Assembly (NCBI RefSeq): GCF_003086775.1
Contig: NZ_CP026001.1
Coordinates: forward strand, 2,630,407-2,694,406
DNA: 64,000 bases
DNA from: Stenotrophomonas sp. ZAC14D1_NAIMI4_1
GTDB lineage: Bacteria > Pseudomonadota > Gammaproteobacteria > Xanthomonadales > Xanthomonadaceae
Reading direction: 5' to 3'
In this document: piece by piece, positions 43,753-49,857 of the stretch
Position numbering within the stretch: position 1 is the first letter of the stretch
Layout of the letters: each line of letters starts with the position of its first letter
The notes under the pieces: generated by a model
What the model saw: only the letters and a program-made list of their open reading frames with translations
Databases searched by the model: none
What the model was told of the DNA's origin: nothing
Program-made: the position numbers and the translations under genes

Positions 43753-44823
43753 TCAGAGATCCAAAGTCAGGTCGGTAGTCGGTGCGCTCACGCAGATCCG
43801 CACCGGCTGCGCCGTTTCGGACTGCATTTCACCGGTGCGCAGGTGGCGGGTGGTGCCACTGACGCGGTCGCAGGTGCAGCTGTTGCAGATACCCATGCGG
43901 CAGCCGTGCTTGGGCTTGATGCCCTGCGCTTCCAGGCTTTCCAGCAGCGAACGGCCGCGCGCGACCTTCAGCTGGCGGCCACTGCGGGCCAGGGTCAGGG
44001 CGATCTCGCCGGCACTGTCGGCATCGCTGAGCGGTGCCGGCGGGGTGAAGGCCTCGGCCTGGAAACCGGCCACCTGGTGCACCAGGCGTTGCCGTGCAGC
44101 CGCCACGAAACCATCCGGGCCACACGCCAGCACGTGGCGCTGGGCCAGCGGGGTGTCGTCGCCGGGCACGGCCAGCGAATGGGTGGTGATGCGCGCGGCC
44201 GGCACCTCGCCTTCGCGGGTGGTCAGCAGGTGCACGCGCAGGTTCGGGGTGGCCGCGGCCAGCGCCTGCAGTTCCTCACGGAACTGGAACGCGGCGGCGT
44301 TGCGTTCCCAGTAGAACAGGTCCACCGGCGCGGCCAGCGGGCGGCGGCAGGCCTCGCGCAGCAGGCTGCGCATGGGCGTGATGCCGCTGCCGGCGGCCAG
44401 CAGCAGCACCGGGGCGGCGGCGGGCATGTGGAAGTCCCCAAACGCCGCGTCCAGGCGGAACAGATCGCCCGGCTTGGCGTGGTGGACCAGATGCTGGCTG
44501 ATGGCGCCGCCTTCGACCGCCTTGACGGTGATGGCCAGCTCGCGGCGACCCAGCGCGGTCGGGCTGTAGCTGCGGCGCAACACGCGCCCTTCAAGCTCCA
44601 CGCCCAGGGTGATGTGCTGGCCGGCGCGCATGCCCGCCCAGTGCCGGTTGCAGCGCAGGACCAGGGTGGCGGCGCCCTCGCCGGCCGGCTCGCGCCGGAC
44701 CAGGCGGGCCAGGGGCTCGCGCAGGGTCCACAAGGGATTCAGCTGGCCCGCCCAGAAATCGAACAGCGACGGCGACAGCCAGCGGTACGGGGAAAACAGG
44801 GAGGGACGGATCACAGCGCTCAT
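43753..44823 (-). CDS. desC: Ferredoxin-NADP reductase fused to 2Fe-2S ferredoxin, DesC-like
   Basis: 356 residues. An FAD-binding domain (residues about 45-140, RRSYSPTA), an NAD(P) domain (LLLAAGSGITPMRSLLREA) and a C-terminal plant-type 2Fe-2S ferredoxin (KHGCRMGICNSCTC plus a later Cys). It is the electron donor to the desaturase. First gene of the desC-desB pair, diverging from the DesT/FabR-type regulator; order and orientation are identical to P. aeruginosa desT-desCB. Start at 44823 excludes a 13-residue extension. Confidence 0.92.
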   Translation of the reverse strand: MSAVIRPSLFSPYRWLSPSLFDFWAGQLNPLWTLREPLARLVRREPAGEGAATLVLRCNRHWAGMRAGQHITLGVELEGRVLRRSYSPTALGRRELAITVKAVEGGAISQHLVHHAKPGDLFRLDAAFGDFHMPAAAPVLLLAAGSGITPMRSLLREACRRPLAAPVDLFYWERNAAAFQFREELQALAAATPNLRVHLLTTREGEVPAARITTHSLAVPGDDTPLAQRHVLACGPDGFVAAARQRLVHQVAGFQAEAFTPPAPLSDADSAGEIALTLARSGRQLKVARGRSLLESLEAQGIKPKHGCRMGICNSCTCDRVSGTTRHLRTGEMQSETAQPVRICVSAPTTDLTLDL

Positions 44824-44842
44824 GGGCGCACTATACGGCCGC

Positions 44843-44870
44843 ACACACACCTGTGTATACATGTGTATAT
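44843..44870. promoter_or_regulatory. Palindrome-rich promoter for desC and desT
   Basis: ACACACACCTGTGTATACATG then TGTATAT, containing TGTATACA and ACACACCTGTGT palindromes, in a 92-base divergent gap. Candidate operator for the DesT/FabR regulator and for RNA polymerase on both sides. Confidence 0.5.
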
Positions 44871-44915
44871 TGCTCCGGATTGGGTATGATTCAGCCTTGC
44901 CCCTCCGGAAGTGCC

Positions 44916-45575
44916 ATGGCCGCCGCCACAGTTCTGTCGCCGCCCGAAGATGCCAACAGCCCGGCCCGCCGTACGGTGAGCCGCGAGGATCTGTTGGCCG
45001 CCGCGCTGAAACTGATCGGCCCGCACCGCAGCCTGTCCACGCTGAGCCTGCGCGAAGTCGCGCGCGAAGCGGGCATTGCCCCGAACAGCTTCTACCGGCA
45101 GTTCCGCGACATGGACGAACTGGCCGTGGCGCTCATCGACGTGGCCGGCCGCTCACTGCGCACGATCATCGGCGAAGCGCGCCAGCGCGCCACGTCCAGT
45201 GCGACCAGCGTCGTGCGCGTATCGGTGGAAACCTTCATGGAGCAGCTGCGCGCAGACGACAAGCTGCTGCACGTGCTGCTGCGCGAAGGCGCGGTGGGCT
45301 CGGATGATTTCAAGCACGCGGTTGAACGCGAACTGCACTATTTCGAAGAAGAGCTGCAGCACGACCTGGTGCGCCTGGCCGCGCTGGACGGCGCCAAGCT
45401 CTACAAGCCGGAACTGGTGGCCACCGCCATCACCCGCCTGGTGTTTGCCATGGGCGCCACCGCGATGGACCAGCCGCCGGAGAAAGACCCGGAGCTGGTC
45501 GAACAGATTTCCACGATGATCCGCATGATCATCGTCGGCGCCCGCAGCCCGGCCGCGTTCCGTCGCGGCAGGTAG
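44916..45575 (+). CDS. desT: TetR-family regulator of unsaturated fatty acid genes (DesT/FabR)
   Basis: 219 residues. The helix-turn-helix (STLSLREVAREAGIAPNSFY, then RQFRDMDELAVALIDV) is almost identical to that of E. coli FabR. DesT and FabR bind acyl-CoA or acyl-ACP and sense the saturated to unsaturated ratio. Positioned divergently from desCB exactly as desT is in P. aeruginosa. ATG at 44916 is chosen with GGAAG upstream; ATG 44886 is possible. Its stop TAG lies in a SMAG head. Confidence 0.9.
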   Translation: MAAATVLSPPEDANSPARRTVSREDLLAAALKLIGPHRSLSTLSLREVAREAGIAPNSFYRQFRDMDELAVALIDVAGRSLRTIIGEARQRATSSATSVVRVSVETFMEQLRADDKLLHVLLREGAVGSDDFKHAVERELHYFEEELQHDLVRLAALDGAKLYKPELVATAITRLVFAMGATAMDQPPEKDPELVEQISTMIRMIIVGARSPAAFRRGR

Positions 45576-45644
45576 ATCCACGCCATGCGTGGATGAAATC
45601 TGTTAGAGATCGAATGAATTCATCCACGCATGGCGTGGATCTAC
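45572..45644. repeat. SMAG dimer, left head gives stop codon of desT
   Basis: GTAGATCCACGCCATGCGTG on the left, ATCCACGCATGGCGTGGAT then CTAC on the right. The left GTAG includes the desT TAG stop. Confidence 0.88.
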
Positions 45645-45682
45645 TGTGTCGGCCAAGGTCGACATCCACCAGATCCGACCCC

Positions 45683-45708
45683 GTGCCGACCAACGGTCGG
45701 CACCCACC
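45683..45708. repeat. GTGCCGACCAACGGTCGGCAC palindrome
   Basis: GTGCCGAC-CAAC-GGTCGGCAC followed by CCACC. A near-identical variant (GTGCGGACCAACGGTCCGCAC) is at 53675-53698, so this is another dispersed repeat subtype. Confidence 0.75.
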
Positions 45709-45750
45709 AGAGCAGATCTCCGTTCCGACAGATCGCGGGAAACTGTCGAA

Positions 45751-45852
45751 GGCGGGGTGGGTCCGGTTGAGGGGGCGTGAGCCGCATGGATGCGGCGACC
45801 GAGCTTACAGGGACGTACTTGCAGCGCCCCCCTCAACCGGACCCACCCCGCC
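45751..45852 (+). repeat. Structured intergenic element, copy B
   Basis: A 27-base stem pairs 45751-45777 with 45825-45852 (one bulged C). The loop has an inner hairpin GCCGCATGGATGCGGC (45781-45796), CGACCGAGC, TTACAGGGACGTACTTGCAG. The core parallels A1 and A2 although the stem sequence is different. Confidence 0.7.
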
Positions 45853-45927
45853 ATCCCACGGATAGCCCGCTTTTGACGTTGACGTTGATCTGAGGCGGGT
45901 GCAGGGCTGCAAGCCCTGCCCCAAACC

Positions 45928-46398
45928 TCAGCCCGCCCCGCCCTCGGCCTTGCGCACGAACGCCTCGAACAGCGCCAGCGTCTGCTCGCTCACATGGTGT
46001 TCGATGCCCTCGGCATCGCGCCGCGCCGTGTCCGGGTCGACGCCCAGCGCCAGCAGGAAGCGCTCCACGGTCTGGTGCCGCTCGCGGCTGGCGTGGGCCA
46101 GCGCCTCGCCTTCCGGGGTCAGGAACACGCCCCGGTACGGCCGCTGCACCACCCAGCCATCACGGGCCAGGCGCCGCAGCATCTTGGCCACCGTCGGCTG
46201 CGCCACGCCCAGGCGGGTGGCGATGTCGACCTGGCGCGCCTCGCCGCCATCGGCCAGCAGGTCGGAGATCAGCTCCACGTAGTCCTCGACCAGCTCCATC
46301 CGGTGTGCCTCGCGCACCTGCCGGAAGCTCTCGACCTGGCGCTCGGCCTCGATCAAGGGGGGATTCTTTGCCGATGTCGAAGCGCCTGTCTTGCCCAC
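45928..46398 (-). CDS. mntR: Manganese-responsive repressor MntR
   Basis: 156 residues of the DtxR/MntR family. [20 protein letters not shown] and [20 protein letters not shown] form the winged helix, [20 protein letters not shown] and [15 protein letters not shown] contain the metal-binding His and Glu residues, close to E. coli MntR throughout. The start is a GTG at 46398; no earlier ATG exists in frame. It diverges from mntH and probably represses it when Mn(II) is abundant. Confidence 0.93.
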   Translation of the reverse strand: MGKTGASTSAKNPPLIEAERQVESFRQVREAHRMELVEDYVELISDLLADGGEARQVDIATRLGVAQPTVAKMLRRLARDGWVVQRPYRGVFLTPEGEALAHASRERHQTVERFLLALGVDPDTARRDAEGIEHHVSEQTLALFEAFVRKAEGGAG

Positions 46399-46489
46399 GC
46401 GTGTGCCTGTCCTGCCGAGGTATTCCGGATCTGAACCTGAATTCTGGACCAGTGACGCAGCAAAGACGATTGTTTCACATTGCTAATGG

Positions 46490-46507
46490 ATATAGCAGTG
46501 GCTATAT
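46490..46507. promoter_or_regulatory. MntR box upstream of mntH
   Basis: ATATAGC-AGTG-GCTATAT, an inverted repeat with a four-base spacer, eight bases before the mntH start codon. It corresponds to the E. coli MntR box (CATAGC-N4-GCTATG). It covers the likely transcription start, hence repression by blocking RNA polymerase. Confidence 0.75.
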
Positions 46508-46514
46508 TGCAGCC

Positions 46515-47846
46515 ATGAACACCGTCGAGCCCACCGACTCCCCGGCCGCCCCTGCAGCCAGTCTCGGCGCGCTCAACGCCTCGGTCGCCGTACCCGAAAA
46601 AGGCCACTGGTGGTTCCGTCTGCTGGCCTTCATCGGCCCCGGCTACATGGTCTCGGTCGGCTACATGGACCCGGGCAACTGGGCCACCGACCTGGCCGGC
46701 GGCTCGCGCTTCGGCTACCTGCTGCTGTCGGTCATCCTCATCTCCAACCTGATGGCGGTGATCCTGCAGGCCTTGTCGGCGCGGCTGGGCATCGCCACCG
46801 GCATGGACCTGGCCCAGGCCTGCCGCGCGCGCTATCCCAAACCGGTAAACCTCGCGCTGTGGGGCCTGTGCGAAGCAGCGATCATCGCCTGCGACCTGGC
46901 CGAGGTGATCGGCACCGCCATCGCACTGAAGCTGCTGTTCGACCTGCCACTGCTGTGGGGCGCGGTGATCACCGCACTGGACACGCTGCTGGTGCTGCTG
47001 CTGATGAACCGCGGCTTCCGCGCCCTGGAAGCCTTCGTCATCGCCCTGCTCATGATCATCTTCGGCTGCTTCCTGGTGCAGATCGCACTGGCCGCGCCGC
47101 CGGTGATGGAGGTGCTGGGCGGCTTCATCCCGCGCACGCAGGTGGTCACCGATCCGCATGCGCTGTACATCGCCATCGGCATCATTGGTGCCACGGTGAT
47201 GCCGCACAACCTCTATCTGCACTCGTCCATCGTGCAGACGCGCGCGTATCCACGCACCGATGAAGGGCGTCGCAGCGCGCTGCGCTGGGCGGTGACCGAC
47301 AGCACCATCGCGCTGACCCTGGCCCTGTTCATCAATGCCAGCATCCTGATCCTGGCGGCTGCCGTCTTCCATGCCAATGGCCGGTTCGACGTGGAGGATA
47401 TCGAGCAGGCGCATCAACTGCTGGCACCGATGCTGGGCGTAGGCCTGGCCTCGACCCTGTTCGCGGTGGCCCTGCTCGCTTCAGGCCTGAATTCCACAGT
47501 GACCGCCACCCTGGCCGGACAGATCGTGATGGAAGGGTTCCTGCACCTGCGCCTGCCCCCGTGGCTGCGCCGGTTGATCACCCGGGCGCTGGCGATCATC
47601 CCGGTGGTGGTGGTGATCCTGCTGTTCGGCGACCAGGGCGCAGTGAAGCTGCTGGTGCTGAGCCAGGTGGTGCTGTCGATGCAGCTGCCGTTTGCGATCA
47701 TTCCGCTGGTACGTCTCGCGACCGACAAGGCCACGATGGGCGCGCTGGTGGCCCCGCGCTGGCTGGGCAGCATCGCCTGGGTGATCGCCGTGGTGATCGT
47801 CGCGTTGAACGTGAAGCTGCTGGTGGATACCTTCGCCGGCGCGTAA
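46515..47846 (+). CDS. mntH: Manganese/divalent-metal transporter MntH (Nramp family)
   Basis: 443 residues, eleven predicted helices. The two metal-coordinating signatures of Nramp proteins are intact: DPGNWATDL in helix 1 and [10 protein letters not shown] in helix 6. A proton-coupled importer of Mn(II) in the inner membrane. A 30-residue Pro/Ala-rich cytoplasmic tail precedes helix 1. Start at 46515 lies eight bases after the MntR box. Works with mntR to keep Mn supply for SodA and possibly for ribonucleotide reductase. Confidence 0.95.
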   Translation: MNTVEPTDSPAAPAASLGALNASVAVPEKGHWWFRLLAFIGPGYMVSVGYMDPGNWATDLAGGSRFGYLLLSVILISNLMAVILQALSARLGIATGMDLAQACRARYPKPVNLALWGLCEAAIIACDLAEVIGTAIALKLLFDLPLLWGAVITALDTLLVLLLMNRGFRALEAFVIALLMIIFGCFLVQIALAAPPVMEVLGGFIPRTQVVTDPHALYIAIGIIGATVMPHNLYLHSSIVQTRAYPRTDEGRRSALRWAVTDSTIALTLALFINASILILAAAVFHANGRFDVEDIEQAHQLLAPMLGVGLASTLFAVALLASGLNSTVTATLAGQIVMEGFLHLRLPPWLRRLITRALAIIPVVVVILLFGDQGAVKLLVLSQVVLSMQLPFAIIPLVRLATDKATMGALVAPRWLGSIAWVIAVVIVALNVKLLVDTFAGA

Positions 47847-47850
47847 CCCG

Positions 47851-47893
47851 CAGGGGTCGGACCCCTTGCCACAGGCAAGGGCTCTGACCCCTG
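47851..47893. terminator. Hairpin downstream of mntH
   Basis: CAGGGGTCGGACCCCTTGCC-ACA-GGCAAGGGCTCTGACCCCTG, a 20-base stem with three mismatches, just after the mntH stop. No T-run follows, so it may be a dispersed palindrome or a weak bidirectional terminator. Confidence 0.5.
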
Positions 47894-47905
47894 TCATCGC
47901 GAAAA

Positions 47906-47930
47906 GCAGCCGAGCATGGCTCGGCTCTAC
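47906..47930 (-). repeat. SMAG monomer supplying stop codon of the thioredoxin gene
   Basis: GCAGCCGAGCATGGCTCGGC then TCTAC; on the minus strand its GTAG head provides the TAG stop at 47927-47929. Confidence 0.85.
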
Positions 47931-48253
47931 AGATGCATCGCGATCGCGGCTTCTATCTGCTGCGGCGACTGGAATCCTGGCAGCCGCTGGCGCTCGTCAC
48001 CATCGCGGAACAACGACAGCGTCGGCGTCTGCCGCAGCCCCAGTTCGCGGAAGAACGCTTCACCCAGCACCTCCAGCTGCACGCGCAGCAACGTCGTGCC
48101 CTGCCCCGCCACGCTGTTGGCCACGCGGTGCAGCGACATCTCCAGCATCCGGCACCCCGGGCACTGGTCCTTGTGGAAATCCACCAGCACCCGCGGGTGC
48201 TCGGCCAGCAGCTGCTGGAACTGCTCAGGCGTGGTGGCGTCGATGATCTGCAT
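47927..48253 (-). CDS. Thioredoxin-family protein
   Basis: 108 residues with a thioredoxin fold: active site CPGC (Cys31-Cys34 in DQCPGCRMLEM) and cis-Pro in LRQTPTLSLF. No signal peptide, so cytoplasmic. It starts 28 bases inside the flavodoxin gene and belongs to the nrdA-nrdB-flavodoxin-thioredoxin operon, so it is likely to re-reduce NrdA or the flavodoxin-linked path. Stop codon lies within a SMAG head. Confidence 0.88.
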   Translation of the reverse strand: MQIIDATTPEQFQQLLAEHPRVLVDFHKDQCPGCRMLEMSLHRVANSVAGQGTTLLRVQLEVLGEAFFRELGLRQTPTLSLFRDGDERQRLPGFQSPQQIEAAIAMHL

Positions 48254-48767
48254 CGCAGGTGCTCCTGTAGTGGGCCAGGACCGTATCGGTCCAGGCGTCG
48301 ATGGCCGCGGCGTGGCGTTCGCCATGCGGCATCTGTTCGATTTCCAGCGGCGGGTAGCTGCTGTTGAAGTAGCGGATCAACCGGTGCACGGCGCCGCAGT
48401 AGTACTCCTGCCCCCACTGCGTTTCGCCGGTCCCGAACACCGCCAGCTGGCGTGGGCGCTGGCCGCGCTCGGCGATGCCAGCCACCCAGGCCTTCATCTC
48501 CGAGGGCGTCCGCCCGGCGTTGTCGGTCCAGCAGCCCAGCAGCACCAGGTCGGCTTCATCGGCGGCCAGCGGCGCGGCCGCGCGCAGGTCATCGGCCTCC
48601 TGCCAGTGCACCACATGCCCGGCCGCCTGGCAGCGCGCCTGGATGTGCCGGCCCAGCTCGCGGGTGTTGCCGCTCAGCGAGGCCACCACCAGCAGGATGC
48701 GCAGCGCCGCGTCCGGCTCAGAGGTCGTCGAAGCCGTTGTCGACGTTGGTCTTCTTGTAACTTGCAT
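48225..48767 (-). CDS. Flavodoxin-domain protein in the nrd operon
   Basis: 180 residues, flavodoxin fold: phosphate loop ASLSGNTRELG after a beta strand (LRILLVV), then VLLGCWTDNAGRTPSEM and FGTGETQWGQEYYCGAVHR. The ATG at 48767 is inside the nrdB 3' end; the first 20 residues are thus encoded over nrdB and poor in pattern. The only other option is a non-standard CTG just before RILLVV. It resembles the NrdI role (flavodoxin supplying electrons for metallocofactor assembly) by position, though not clearly by sequence. Confidence 0.75.
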   Translation of the reverse strand: MQVTRRPTSTTASTTSEPDAALRILLVVASLSGNTRELGRHIQARCQAAGHVVHWQEADDLRAAAPLAADEADLVLLGCWTDNAGRTPSEMKAWVAGIAERGQRPRQLAVFGTGETQWGQEYYCGAVHRLIRYFNSSYPPLEIEQMPHGERHAAAIDAWTDTVLAHYRSTCDADHRRHHA

Positions 48768-49758
48768 TGCGCATCTCGAAGAAGTCGGTCTTGGTTTCGG
48801 TGAAGTTGTCGGCGTAGGCCTTGATCCACGGCATCACGTTGTCGGTGGTGTCGCTGTACAGGCGCTCGATGCCCAGCATGCCGGCCATCTTGTTGGCGCG
48901 GTACTTCACGTAGCGGGTCATCTCCTCGACGTCGATGCCGTCGATGCCGTCCAGCACTTCCGACGACCACTGGGTTTCCAGCTCGATGGCGTGCTCGAAC
49001 GCCTGGTGCACATAGGCCGTCAGTTCGTTGGTCTGCAGCTCCGGGTTCTCGCCGATGATGGCGCGGATCAGCTCGCTGATGAACTTGGTGTGGGCCAGCT
49101 CGTCGCGGTTGATGAAACTGATGATCTTGCCGGTTCCGGTCATGCGGTTCTGCCGCACCATGTTGTAGAAGTACGCAAAGCCGGAATAGAAATTGATGCC
49201 CTCCAGGATGGACGACTGGATCAGCGACTTCAGCAGGGTCTCGGCGGTCTTCTCGCGCATGAAATCGTCATACGCCCCCATGATCGGCGCATTGCGCTTG
49301 ATGATGGTCGGATGGGTGCGCGCCAGTTCGAACACGCGGTTCTGGTTGGGCAGGTCGGTGATCGAGGCCAGCACGTAGCTGTAGCTCTCGTTGTGGATCA
49401 CTTCCTGCTGGCCGATGATCGCCGCGTTGGCATGTGCCGCCGGGTCGGTGATGTACTCGGCCACGTTGTAGATGAAGCGGGTCTGCGGCGAATCGAGCGT
49501 GGCCAGCAGGCCGATGATCGAGTCATAGGCATTCTTCTCGCGCCCGGACAGCTCGCCGTACTGGCGCGCGTCCAGCTTCATGTCCACCTCGTCGGGGATC
49601 CAGAAGTTGGTCGACAGCTCCTTGTAGGCCCGATAGAACGACGGGTACGGAATGTCGTTCCAGTTGAGGATGCCACTGGTGCGGCCGTTGATGATGCCGG
49701 TGCTGCGGTTGGGGTGGCGCGGTTCGAGGATCTTGATGCGGTCGAGGGGGGTTGCCAT
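48718..49758 (-). CDS. nrdB: Class I ribonucleotide reductase small subunit
   Basis: 346 residues. Ligands for a dimetal centre and radical are present: Asp89 (TLDSPQTR), Glu119 and His122 (QQEVIHNESY), radical Tyr126, Glu186 (ILEGINFYSGF), Glu220 and His223 (RDELAHTKF). FYSGF resembles class Ib-type NrdF more than E. coli NrdB. C-terminal YKKTNVDNGFDDL should dock on NrdA. Separated from nrdA by a SMAG dimer. Adjacent flavodoxin and manganese genes make Fe or Mn loading an open question. Confidence 0.93.
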   Translation of the reverse strand: MATPLDRIKILEPRHPNRSTGIINGRTSGILNWNDIPYPSFYRAYKELSTNFWIPDEVDMKLDARQYGELSGREKNAYDSIIGLLATLDSPQTRFIYNVAEYITDPAAHANAAIIGQQEVIHNESYSYVLASITDLPNQNRVFELARTHPTIIKRNAPIMGAYDDFMREKTAETLLKSLIQSSILEGINFYSGFAYFYNMVRQNRMTGTGKIISFINRDELAHTKFISELIRAIIGENPELQTNELTAYVHQAFEHAIELETQWSSEVLDGIDGIDVEEMTRYVKYRANKMAGMLGIERLYSDTTDNVMPWIKAYADNFTETKTDFFEMRNASYKKTNVDNGFDDL

Positions 49759-49775
49759 GGTCTTACCTGCAGGGG

Positions 49776-49848
49776 GTAGCGCCGGGCCTTGCCCGGCGGA
49801 ATGAATGACGGTCGCGCGATGCGCTCGCCGGGCGTGGCCCGGCGCTAC
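49776..49848. repeat. SMAG dimer between nrdA and nrdB
   Basis: GTAGCGCCGGGCCTTGCCCGG on the left and CCGGGCGTGGCCCGGC then GCTAC on the right, inside the 99-base gap of an otherwise contiguous operon. Confidence 0.87.
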
Positions 49849-49857
49849 CGTGGGTCG

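Larger units (their letters stand above)
45645..45927. other. Intergenic tail between desT and mntR: palindrome and large hairpin
   Basis: With the preceding SMAG dimer, a 350-base gap between the convergent desT and mntR genes. No gene is supported; a 90-residue frame starting at 45593 crosses the repeats and has no recognisable content. It holds a palindrome (45683-45708) and structured element B (45751-45852). Confidence 0.75.

Noticed and set aside
42358-44889. 843-residue plus-strand frame over desB and desC
   Set aside because: Antisense to the desaturase and reductase; low-complexity His/Gln/Val content.
45593-45865. 90-residue frame through the hairpin region
   Set aside because: It runs over a SMAG arm and a large inverted repeat; no protein pattern.
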